A program made the translations under genes and the position numbers. Source: Bacillota bacterium (GTDB taxonomy: Bacteria > Bacteroidota > Bacteroidia > Bacteroidales > Bacteroidaceae). From it: a DNA stretch of 64,000 nucleotides. Of this stretch, positions 53,722 to 61,737 are shown in pieces; the first letter of the stretch is position 1, and each line of letters begins with the position of its first letter. The notes beneath the pieces are model-generated. The model saw nothing but the letters and a program-made list of their open reading frames with translations. It searched no databases and was not told the DNA's origin. The DNA lies in assembly GCA_023664625.1 (NCBI GenBank), contig JAMPFD010000005.1, forward strand, positions 1 through 64,000, written 5' to 3'.

Positions 53722-54687
53722 TCACTCTCCCATCGCTTCCGCAAGAAATGCCGTAACACGCGCCGTATATTCCTTGGGATGGTCAAGATAGGCACGCGCG
53801 TGCTTTGTCCCCGGTGCTATCCACAGCTCCTTCGGGGAAGGCTTGGCGGCGTAAAGCTTGTAGACCATCCATGTCGGGACGAAAGAGTCCTTGTCTCCAT
53901 GGATGAACAGCATCGGACGGAGGCATTTGCTTACTTGTCTCAACGGTGATGCCTCGCCGAAGCTCCACCCGTTCCTTAGCTTGCACAACGTGCTGGTGGT
54001 ATACATCAGGGGGAACGCCGGAAGGGAGAACTTCTCAGCAAGTTCCTTCCCGAACTCGTCCCACACACTCGTATATCCGCAGTCCTCAACGAAACAGCGC
54101 ACGTAATCGGGGAGACTGTCTCCTGCCACGCACATTGTAGTGGCAGCTCCCATGGAGACACCATGGATGACCACGGACGACTTCGTCTCTCTGTCGCGGA
54201 AAGTCTCCTCCGCCACCTCGGCCCAACGCTTTACGTCATTCCTGTCCTTCCACCCCATCTGTATGCTCCCGCCGCCACTCAGTCCGTGGGCGTGAAGGTC
54301 GGGGAGAAGTATGTTACAGCCCATCTGCTCATGGTACATGCGGCCGAGGTAAAGGAACGTGGCATAGCAGTCCTTATAGCCGTGAACGATGACTGCCGTA
54401 CGCCCGTGTGCCATGCCGTTGCGCATGTATACGGCATGCAGCCTGCGCCCGTCGTCGGCCATGATGAACGTGTCGCGCAGCAGACGGTGTGCCCTGACGC
54501 TGTCGGTCCATTCCTTCATGAACGGTGCACGACTGAACATCACCTGCATGGCACTGTCCACGTCACGGCGGTTTGGGTCGGGCGTGAGGGAATAGCTCAG
54601 CATATAGAAACTGCCGCCTGTAGCGGCCATCACGGCAACAGCTACGGCTGCCACAATAAAAATGATAATTCTTTTTCGCTTTTTCAT
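53722..54687 (-). CDS. Alpha/beta hydrolase with N-terminal membrane anchor
   Basis: A 321-residue serine hydrolase-like protein. A basic N-terminus (MKKRKR) and one hydrophobic helix anchor it or act as an uncleaved signal. The fold is visible from AVIVHGYKD, VIHGVSMGAATTM (nucleophile elbow GVSMG), FIHGDKDSFVP (Asp region) and GTKHARA (His). Members of this group (DUF1749/BAAT-like exported hydrolases in Bacteroidetes) have unknown esterase-type substrates. ATG 54687 is chosen because a GGAG lies 7 nt upstream and because longer forms add promoter-like sequence. Confidence 0.85.
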   Translation of the reverse strand: MKKRKRIIIFIVAAVAVAVMAATGGSFYMLSYSLTPDPNRRDVDSAMQVMFSRAPFMKEWTDSVRAHRLLRDTFIMADDGRRLHAVYMRNGMAHGRTAVIVHGYKDCYATFLYLGRMYHEQMGCNILLPDLHAHGLSGGGSIQMGWKDRNDVKRWAEVAEETFRDRETKSSVVIHGVSMGAATTMCVAGDSLPDYVRCFVEDCGYTSVWDEFGKELAEKFSLPAFPLMYTTSTLCKLRNGWSFGEASPLRQVSKCLRPMLFIHGDKDSFVPTWMVYKLYAAKPSPKELWIAPGTKHARAYLDHPKEYTARVTAFLAEAMGE

Positions 54688-54800
54688 GGGAATCTCCATA
54701 ATGTTTTTGTCGGAATAAAGTGGAAATGTCGGAATAAATCCGTACCTTTGCATAAGAACACTCTGCACGGAATAGCCGCGTCAGCGGTTTAACAGGGTAG

Positions 54801-54862
54801 CCGTGGGTCGCAACCCACGGTGTGTTACACCTACTCTTCTCACGACCGGTTTATCGGTCGGA
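54801..54862 (+). repeat. CGACCG hairpin repeat with CCGTGGGT hairpin
   Basis: CCGTGGGTCGCAACCCACGG (54801-54820) is an 8-bp stem with a 4-nt loop. CGACCGGTTTATCGGTCG (54843-54860) is the same family of near-palindrome as at 36622-36639. The order and the intervening CTTCTCA match the site at 36597-36641. The gap 54688-55082 holds these, the lysO -7 element and no recognisable gene. Confidence 0.75.
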
Positions 54863-54959
54863 CAGTTGACTGAACTTCAGTATCATGATGAATTTTATCT
54901 TTGCCGGGGGTCACTCAGCAGAAAATAACAATATATGCATGTCAGTCGTCGGTTTTTTT

Positions 54960-54967
54960 TATCTTTG
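54960..54967 (+). promoter_or_regulatory. -7 element upstream of lysO
   Basis: TATCTTTG at 54960-54967 after a long T run, about 115 bp before the lysO start. The -33 region is not consensus. A second -7-like TACCTTTG lies at 54743-54750. Confidence 0.45.
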
Positions 54968-55082
54968 CATAAGATAAGCGGCGGCTCGGCTGCACCGAAC
55001 AAGCTCGGCAGCACTCGCCTTGCATTATCTTTTCCCCGGGTTATGCGTTTCAATTATACAGCAATCATAAATCCATAGCAAT

Positions 55083-56066
55083 ATGTTTATCGTCTTCGGA
55101 TACTTGTTCTCGGGAATAATCATCGGGCGTCTGTTTTTCAGAAACCATGAAAACAGCCGGCTCCCGAAGGTCATTTCCTGGATTGTCCGCCTGCTTCTTC
55201 TCTCGTTGGGACTGGAGGCAGGTTCGGACAGTATGATTATGGGCAGCCTTGGCACGTTGGGGCTGACGGCCTTACTGATGACCGTGGCGGCGATGAGCGG
55301 CAGCTCATTGCTGGCAAGCTGCCTGTGGCTTGGCGTGCGGAAGAGCGGCGGCAGCACGTTGCCATGCCTTGGAATGCCTTCGGAAGGGACGGCTCCGGCG
55401 GCGGAGAACGACAGGCATGATGGTATGAGAAACAGGCCCGGCATACTGTGGGACAGCATGAAAGACAGCTTCGCGGTTGTCATGTTCTTCCTTTCCGGCA
55501 TAATCCTCGGACTGTCGGGAATAATGCCGTCAGACATCAGGCCTGTCTCCCTGACAAACTATGTCCTTTACGCCCTGCTGCTGTGCGTCGGCATGACGAT
55601 AGGCGTGGATTCCGGTTTCTTCAGCCGCATGAAGGGATTGGACAGGAAACTGATGCTTCTTCCGCTGACGACGGCATGCGGAACGTTCCTCGGAGTGGCA
55701 GTCCTGTGGGCTTTTTCAAGGCAGTATCTTCTGACGGACTGCCTCGCGGTGGGCTCCGGCTTCGCGTATTATTCACTGTCAAGTGTGTTCATAACGGAGA
55801 TGAGGGGAGCGGAACTGGGCACCGTGGCGTTATTGTCAAACATATTCCGGGAGATTCTCGCCATGCTGGTCATCCCTCTGACGGCACGCGCTCTCAATCC
55901 GCTGGCAGCAGTGAGCATGGGCGGTGCCACAACATTCGACACCTCGCTGCCTGTCATCATGCAGTCGGCCGGAAAGGATTATCTTATCGTTGCCGCCTTC
56001 CACGGCCTGACACTCGATTTCAGTGTGCCGCTGTTCGTCACACTGTTTTGCAGCATCAATTCGTAG
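55083..56066 (+). CDS. lysO: LysO-family lysine exporter
   Basis: A 327-residue membrane protein of the LysO (DUF340) family, which exports L-lysine and gives resistance to its analogues. Typical blocks: SGIIIGRLF near the start, GMTIGVDSG, and AVGSGFAYYSLSSVFITEMRG, then ALLSNIFREI and GGATTFDTSLPVIMQ with the conserved acidic residue near the end. About 8-9 hydrophobic segments. The central loop (residues ~88-120) is longer and polar. Gene symbol is assigned from family motifs; substrate has not been shown here. Confidence 0.88.
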   Translation: MFIVFGYLFSGIIIGRLFFRNHENSRLPKVISWIVRLLLLSLGLEAGSDSMIMGSLGTLGLTALLMTVAAMSGSSLLASCLWLGVRKSGGSTLPCLGMPSEGTAPAAENDRHDGMRNRPGILWDSMKDSFAVVMFFLSGIILGLSGIMPSDIRPVSLTNYVLYALLLCVGMTIGVDSGFFSRMKGLDRKLMLLPLTTACGTFLGVAVLWAFSRQYLLTDCLAVGSGFAYYSLSSVFITEMRGAELGTVALLSNIFREILAMLVIPLTARALNPLAAVSMGGATTFDTSLPVIMQSAGKDYLIVAAFHGLTLDFSVPLFVTLFCSINS

Positions 56067-56141
56067 GAACCTCATGCGGGCCGATGCGTATCTTTGCAGA
56101 TTATCCTCATTAATCTCCAGAATCCGTGTGAGAATAATATG

Positions 56142-56186
56142 AGCAATGGGGCTGCACCATAATAAAAAATGGACAGCCCCACTGCT
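56142..56186. terminator. Inverted repeat between convergent lysO and PL1 gene
   Basis: AGCAATGGGGCTG (56142-56154) pairs with CAGCCCCACTGCT (56174-56186) around a 19-nt AT-rich loop. It lies between two converging genes and could stop transcription from both sides, but it lacks a good T tract in either direction. Confidence 0.4.
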
Positions 56187-56221
56187 TATATGTCATAAGG
56201 ATTCCATTGTATGGGTAATGC

Positions 56222-57820
56222 TTATTTCACTGGGAAATATTCCTCAAAGGATGATTCCGCATCGCTGCGCTCAGCCTTCGTGATATGCTCCACAATGGAA
56301 TTGCAGTAGACTTCAAGGTCGGTGTACCAGCCTTTCCTGTCAAGGGTGAACGTTGCGGAGTTGTCCGCGCCTACGGAAAGTCCGTGCGCCTTCTCCCATT
56401 CGTCAGGGATTCCGTCTCCGTCCGTGTCATAACCCTCAGGATACTGTGCCGTGCCGAAAGTCTCCTCGGTATAGCCATTGACATCGGAGACAAAATCCAC
56501 CAACCCCGGTTTCCCGGTTACAGATCCCGTGTAAGTGACAGTTCCAGATTCAACCTCCTTTGCATAGCGTGCATCGACATCGTCACGGAAAAGCGATGCA
56601 CCGCCATATCGGAGTACCTTAGCATAAGCCTCCCCGGCAGTATGGGTCGTGATGTCACCCGCAGGACACGGCTTCTCCATTCTCACCGGAACGCATGGTT
56701 CACCGTTCCCGTTGATTACGTGCTTCACCGCACTGCCGTAGAAATTATTTGTGTCCAATGAACATACCTCGCCATTGACGGTGAACAGCCCCGGATCATA
56801 TACAACACCGTCCCAGTCCTTGCCGTCTGTCTTACTGCCGGCAGTGGTCTCCGTAGTGTTGCCGGAAATGTAATAGCGGCTTGTCATACCGAAGAATTCC
56901 GGATGCCGCCTGTCGGAGTTGCCTCTCACAGACACCGATATGGTGGTCACGCATTCCTGATTGCCATTGCCGCGCGGACCGGCCTTGTAATAATTGTTCA
57001 CGATGTTCACCTGCCCTCCTCCCGGACCGCCGTAGCAGGTGCCCTGTGCATTGTACATAAGGCAGTTGCGGAAGTCCACATTCTCAGCCTGCACGGTGTT
57101 CTCCCAACGGCAGACTCCGTAGCGCGCATTGTCGGTATATCCCTGCCATCCATAGCGCGCGCCGTTGAAGCGCGGCCCGCGGTTGGATACGTGGGCTATG
57201 AGGTTATGATGAAAGCTGGCGAGCTTGCCGCCCCAGATGCCGCCGAAACCGTGCGATCCCTTGGTATGTCCGGGATTGGTAAGGCTTTCTGCCACTGTGC
57301 ACCACTGCATGGTGAAGTTGTTGTTGTCATAGAACGACGCCACTTCGTCGATGCTCCATGAGAAGGAGCAGTGGTCAAGGATGATGCCGGTCTTGCGCGT
57401 CGCGGAAGAAGCGTCGGCATTGTCACTGACATTCCTTTCCTGTCCGCGGCGGAAACGCATGTAACGGACGATGTTGTTTGACGACGGCACAACGGTATAG
57501 TATCTCATGGTGATGCCCGGCGCAGGGGCTGTCTGTCCCATGATAGTGGTGTTCTCACCTATCATGAGGTCACTTTCCATGGCTATCACGCCGGCAACGT
57601 CAAAGACAATGATTTTCCTTTCATCGCCCGTCACTGCCTCGCGCAACGAACCGGGACCGTTGTCGTTAAGATTAGTGACATGGACGACCTTGCCGCCCCT
57701 GCCGCCTGTGACATATCTGCCGTGACCTTCGGCTCCTGGAAATGCCGGAGCACTGTCAAACTGTGCCATCGCCGCAGTTGGCAGTATGACAAGACATAGG
57801 GATAAGAAAATATTCTTCAT
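56222..57820 (-). CDS. Pectate lyase-like protein (PL1 family), paralogue 1
   Basis: A 532-residue secreted right-handed beta-helix protein. Signal peptide residues 1-19 (ending AMA). FPGAEGHGRYVTGGRGGKV begins the mature part, as in many Bacteroidetes pectate lyases. IILDHCSFSWSIDEVASFYD carries the Ca-binding acidic residues. HHNLIAHVSNRGPRFNGAR holds the likely catalytic Arg. A late GYDTDGDGIPDEWEKAHGL thrombospondin-type-3-like Ca motif follows. It cleaves polygalacturonate by beta-elimination if active. Very similar to the next gene, indicating duplication. Confidence 0.9.
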   Translation of the reverse strand: MKNIFLSLCLVILPTAAMAQFDSAPAFPGAEGHGRYVTGGRGGKVVHVTNLNDNGPGSLREAVTGDERKIIVFDVAGVIAMESDLMIGENTTIMGQTAPAPGITMRYYTVVPSSNNIVRYMRFRRGQERNVSDNADASSATRKTGIILDHCSFSWSIDEVASFYDNNNFTMQWCTVAESLTNPGHTKGSHGFGGIWGGKLASFHHNLIAHVSNRGPRFNGARYGWQGYTDNARYGVCRWENTVQAENVDFRNCLMYNAQGTCYGGPGGGQVNIVNNYYKAGPRGNGNQECVTTISVSVRGNSDRRHPEFFGMTSRYYISGNTTETTAGSKTDGKDWDGVVYDPGLFTVNGEVCSLDTNNFYGSAVKHVINGNGEPCVPVRMEKPCPAGDITTHTAGEAYAKVLRYGGASLFRDDVDARYAKEVESGTVTYTGSVTGKPGLVDFVSDVNGYTEETFGTAQYPEGYDTDGDGIPDEWEKAHGLSVGADNSATFTLDRKGWYTDLEVYCNSIVEHITKAERSDAESSFEEYFPVK

Positions 57821-57903
57821 TACTGGTCTTGTGGTTATATTGGATTAGGGTTGTACGGTATCGGGAGGAAAACGCCATGGCAAATCTGCAGGTAAACGGC
57901 GGC

Positions 57904-58103
57904 AAGTAACTGTTGAAAATTAGTTTAAGTAACTGTTGGAAATTAGTTTATACTAAAAACGCAGTTGTTTTTTAGGCGGTTAGTGTACGGAGCCGAAGGA
58001 GCAATGCGGGCATTGTGACTGAGTGGCAAGTACTAACTGATAAAAAAGAACAAGTTTTAGTGAGAAAACATTATATCATAAAATAATTATCAATAGTTAC
58101 TTA
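57904..58103 (+). mobile_element. MITE-like repeat, full copy C/D (about 200 bp)
   Basis: Two tandem 23-bp copies starting AAGTAACTGTTG (57904-57926, 57927-57949) form the left end. The body includes TACTAAAAACGCAGTTGTTT (57951-57970, also at 447-428 minus), CAATGCGGGCATTG (58002-58015, also near 61.7 kb) and AGTTTTAGTGAGAAAACATT. The right end is TATCAATAGTTACTTA (58103). Left and right ends are imperfect inverted repeats (TAAGTAACTGTTGGAAATTA against TAAGTAACTATTGATAATTA). No coding capacity. It occupies most of the 403-bp gap between two PL1 paralogues; a related CCGGCAGTCACTTAT fragment follows near 58166-58180. Confidence 0.65.
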
Positions 58104-58223
58104 TAGCGAATCCGTTTGTCGTCAAGACTCATTCGATTTCTGCATAAACCAATCTCCGGCAGTCACTTATCATAAAATTCATGACATGGTATATTTACGC
58201 AAGACGTATGACCTCAAAAAGAA

Positions 58224-59822
58224 TCAGTCTATTGGATAGTACTCTTCGAATGACGACCCGGAGTCTGCACGCTCAGCCTTTGTGATATGCTCCACAATGG
58301 AATTGCAGTAGACTTCAAGGTCGGTGTACCACCCTTTCCTGTCAAGAGTGAACGTTGCGGAGTTGTCCGCGCCTACGGAAAGTCCGTGCGCCTTCTCCCA
58401 TTCGTCAGGGATGCCGTCACCGTCCGTGTCATAGCCCTCAGGATGCCGTGCCGTGCCGAAAGTCTCCTCGGTATAGCCATTGACATCAGCCACGACATCT
58501 ATCAGTCCCGGCTTCTTCGTAACAGAGCCCGTGTAAGTGGCAGTTCCTGACTCAACCTCCTTCATATAGCGTGCGTCCACATCATCCCTGTAGAGCGATG
58601 CACCGCTGAATTCCAGCACTTTTGTGAAAGCCTTGTCAGTCATGTGTGTAGTCACATGGCCTGACGGGCAAGGCTTGTCCATCCTGACAGCCACGCATTT
58701 CTCGCCATTCTCGTTCGCAACATGCTTCACGGCCTTGCCGTAGAAATTGTTGGCATCCTTGGAGTACATGTCACCCTTGATGTTGAACACACCTTTATCA
58801 TAGCTTATGCCTCTCCAGTCCCTGTTCAGGGTCTTCTTGCCGGCAGCGGTCTCCGTGGTGTTTCCTGAGATATAGTAACGGCTTGTCATACCATAGTGCT
58901 CCGGATGGCCGGCAACGGAATTGTCCGCCGCGGATACGGTGACCGTTGTTATACGCTCCTGATTTCCCTTGCCGCAAGGACCGGCCTTGTAATAATTGTT
59001 CACAATGTTTATCTGTCCTCCTCCCGGACCGCCGTAACAGGTTCCCTGTGCATTGTACATCACGCAGTTGCGGAAGTCAAGATTCTCTGCCTGCACGGTG
59101 TTCTCCCATTTATAGTCACCGTACCGCATATTCTCCGTATAGCCGTCCCAACCGTTGCGCGCGCCGTTGAAGCGCGGACCGCGATTGGAGACATGAGCGA
59201 TGAGGTTATGGTGGAAGCTGGCGAGCTTGCCGCCCCATATACCGCCGTAGCCGTGCGCTCCCTTTGAGTGTCCGGGATTGGTAAGGCTCTCGGCAATGGT
59301 GCACCACTGCATGGTGAAGTTGTTGTTGTCATAGAACGACGCCACCTCGTCGATGCTCCACGAGAAGGAGCAGTGGTCAAGGATGATGCCTGTCTTATGG
59401 CGTGCGTAAGAGGCATCCGCTCCGTCATTGACGTCCCTTTCCTGACCGCGGCGGAAACGCATGTAACGGATGATGTTGTTGGACTCCGGATTGACGGTGT
59501 AGTACCTGACGGTGATTCCGGGGCTTGGAGCCGTCTGCCCCATGATGGTTGTATTCTGCCCTATCTTGAGATTTTTCTCCAAGGCTATGACACCTGCGAC
59601 GTCAAAGACGACAATCTTCTTCTCATCGCCTTTCACCGCCGCGCGCAGCGAACCGGGACCGTTATCGTCCAGACTGGTGACATGAACGACCTTGCCTCCG
59701 CGTCCGCCTGTGACATAACGGCCGTGACCTTCCGCTCCGGGGAATGCCGGAGCGCTGTCCAGCTGAGCCACAGCCATCCCGGGCAAGACCGCAAACAGCA
59801 TTAAAAATAGTCCGTGTTTCAT
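58224..59822 (-). CDS. Pectate lyase-like protein (PL1 family), paralogue 2
   Basis: A 532-residue secreted beta-helix lyase of the same length and layout as its neighbour at 56.2 kb: signal peptide to about residue 19 (AVA), FPGAEGHGRYVTGG, ILDHCSFSWSIDEVASFYD, HHNLIAHVSNRGPRFNGAR and YDTDGDGIPDEWEKAHG. The last 90 residues are almost identical between the two copies, while the middle differs more, a pattern consistent with duplication followed by uneven divergence or gene conversion. Activity on pectate is likely. Confidence 0.9.
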   Translation of the reverse strand: MKHGLFLMLFAVLPGMAVAQLDSAPAFPGAEGHGRYVTGGRGGKVVHVTSLDDNGPGSLRAAVKGDEKKIVVFDVAGVIALEKNLKIGQNTTIMGQTAPSPGITVRYYTVNPESNNIIRYMRFRRGQERDVNDGADASYARHKTGIILDHCSFSWSIDEVASFYDNNNFTMQWCTIAESLTNPGHSKGAHGYGGIWGGKLASFHHNLIAHVSNRGPRFNGARNGWDGYTENMRYGDYKWENTVQAENLDFRNCVMYNAQGTCYGGPGGGQINIVNNYYKAGPCGKGNQERITTVTVSAADNSVAGHPEHYGMTSRYYISGNTTETAAGKKTLNRDWRGISYDKGVFNIKGDMYSKDANNFYGKAVKHVANENGEKCVAVRMDKPCPSGHVTTHMTDKAFTKVLEFSGASLYRDDVDARYMKEVESGTATYTGSVTKKPGLIDVVADVNGYTEETFGTARHPEGYDTDGDGIPDEWEKAHGLSVGADNSATFTLDRKGWYTDLEVYCNSIVEHITKAERADSGSSFEEYYPID

Positions 59823-59861
59823 AATAGCTTATTCCTTTTTACTTCTGTTACCGGCGGCAGG

Positions 59862-61616
59862 TCAGTCGATGACTTTTGTCGAGATGCGCCGGTTATTCTT
59901 CAGGATTACAGTCTTGATCTTCACGCCTTTCGCACCGGCATCCGTGCGCTGCCCCTGCAAGTTATGGTATATTGTTTCCACGATCTCACTGTCACCCACA
60001 GTGATTCCGCCGATTCCTGTGGACGGGAGTGAAGGATAATATTCCTCCACGCCGTCAACGGCATCACTGTTGCCGCCTTTCATGATATGCTCCACAAGGG
60101 AATTGGCGTACACCTCGATGTTCGTGTACCATCCGCGGCTGTCCAGCGTGGTCGTCAAAGCATCATTTGCGTCATTCGGATTCAGCCCGTTGGCAATCTC
60201 CCACTCGTCAGGCATTCCGTCGCCGTCAGTGTCAAAGTCTGACGGACGGCTCGTGGAAGCAAGCTCAGGGAAGGAAGCTGTCGCCGGGTCAGCAGCTGCC
60301 GCAGGATTGTTGATGGCATCAAGTATGCCCTTTGTGCCGGCATGTCCTCCTGTGAATGTCACCGTACCTGTGCGTGCCTCGTTCATGTAACGGGCATCCA
60401 CATCATCACGGCAGAGGCTCGCTCCGCAATATTCAAGCACTTTCTCGTAAGCGACCTTGGCATCATGGGTAGTAACCTCACCTGCATCGACAGGACTGTC
60501 AAGCTTTATCCTTATATAGTCGACACCGTCAGAACCCTTCACATAGGTCTGATCCTCTCCATATCTGTGCTGCGGGTCATTACTGTATTTCTCTCCGCCA
60601 ACTTCAAGGAGTCCGCTGTCGTATACCACACCGTTCCAGTCATAATTCTCCGGTTTAGAAGCGGAAGCGACATAGTTGCCATGGATATAATAGCGGCTGG
60701 TATATCCCGGGAAAGGATTGTTGCCGCCGTTGCCCGCGTCAGACTTTGACACCAGCGTCACACGGGTCTTGTTGGCAGTGCCCGGACCCGCCTTGTAATA
60801 GTTGTTAACCATGTTTATATAGCCGCCGCCGGGACCGCCGTAGCATCCGCCAGTACCCCAGTTGTACATCACACAGTTGCGGAAGTCCACACGCTCTGCC
60901 TGTATGGAGTTGGCATATTTGGCTTTGTCATATCCGGTCCAGTTGTAGCGCGCTCCGTTGAAACGCGGCGCACGGTTCTGCACATGCGTGATATAGTTAT
61001 GGTGGAACGATGCTCCCTTGCCGCCCCAGATGCCTCCATAGCTGTGGTCGCCCTTGTCATGGCCGGAGTTAAGGCCCTCGCCTATGGTGCACCACTGCAT
61101 TGTGAAGTCGCGGTTGTCATAGAAAGAAGCCACCTCGTCAATGCTCCATGAGAAAGAGCAGTGGTCAAGGATGATGTTCTTGCGCTGACGCCCCCATGTG
61201 GCATCGGCACCGTCATTGACATCCTTCACCTGCGAACGGCGGAAGCGCATGAAGCGGCAGATGATGTTGTCGCCCTTGGTAAACTCCACGGTATAGTAAC
61301 GGAGAGTGATGCCGGGACTCGGGGCGGTCTGGCCGAGGATGGTTGTGTTGGAAGTTATCGGCAGATTGCTTTTCAGGTCTATGTATCCGCCGACGTCAAA
61401 GACAATGATCTTCTTTGCCGTACCGCTCAGTGCGGCACGCAGCGAGCCTGTGCCGCTGTCGTTGAGGTTCGTGACATGAATCACCTTTCCTCCCCGGCCT
61501 CCGGTAGTATAGCGGCCGAAGCCTTCCGCCCCCGGGAATGCCGGGGCTGTCTCTGTCTGCGCCGTCGCCAGCAATGGCAGGGCAGCAAGGATAAGGGTTA
61601 AGAATTTCTGTTTCAT
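59862..61616 (-). CDS. Pectate lyase-like protein (PL1 family) with C-terminal extension
   Basis: A 584-residue secreted relative of the two preceding lyases. Signal peptide to residue 19 (ATA), FPGAEGFGRYTTGGRGGKV, ILDHCSFSWSIDEVASFYD, HHNYITHVQNRAPRFNGAR, FDTDGDGMPDEWEIANGL. It adds about 50 residues after the lyase region, with IYHNLQGQR and NNRRISTKVID, resembling the C-terminal segments common on Prevotella exported proteins. Its start codon lies directly against the end of a MITE-like repeat (61618), so the 5' leader derives from the repeat. Confidence 0.9.
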   Translation of the reverse strand: MKQKFLTLILAALPLLATAQTETAPAFPGAEGFGRYTTGGRGGKVIHVTNLNDSGTGSLRAALSGTAKKIIVFDVGGYIDLKSNLPITSNTTILGQTAPSPGITLRYYTVEFTKGDNIICRFMRFRRSQVKDVNDGADATWGRQRKNIILDHCSFSWSIDEVASFYDNRDFTMQWCTIGEGLNSGHDKGDHSYGGIWGGKGASFHHNYITHVQNRAPRFNGARYNWTGYDKAKYANSIQAERVDFRNCVMYNWGTGGCYGGPGGGYINMVNNYYKAGPGTANKTRVTLVSKSDAGNGGNNPFPGYTSRYYIHGNYVASASKPENYDWNGVVYDSGLLEVGGEKYSNDPQHRYGEDQTYVKGSDGVDYIRIKLDSPVDAGEVTTHDAKVAYEKVLEYCGASLCRDDVDARYMNEARTGTVTFTGGHAGTKGILDAINNPAAAADPATASFPELASTSRPSDFDTDGDGMPDEWEIANGLNPNDANDALTTTLDSRGWYTNIEVYANSLVEHIMKGGNSDAVDGVEEYYPSLPSTGIGGITVGDSEIVETIYHNLQGQRTDAGAKGVKIKTVILKNNRRISTKVID

Positions 61617-61617
61617 A

Positions 61618-61735
61618 TAAGTTACTATTGAAAATTATTTTATAATGGAATGCTTTCTTGCCGAAGCTTGTATGTTTTTTTGCCGCTTGATGCCTGTAAC
61701 TCAGCCACAATGCCCGCATTGTTCCTCCGGTTCCG
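61618..61735 (-). mobile_element. MITE-like repeat, copy E, forming the PL1 leader
   Basis: On the minus strand it includes GAACAATGCGGGCATTG (61714 to 61698 region), then CATTATAAAATAATTTTCAATAGTAACTTA ending at 61618. It is shared with 58002-58103, but the segment between is diverged. It ends one base before ATG 61616, so any promoter and ribosome site for that gene lie in or beyond the repeat. Confidence 0.55.
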
Positions 61736-61737
61736 CA

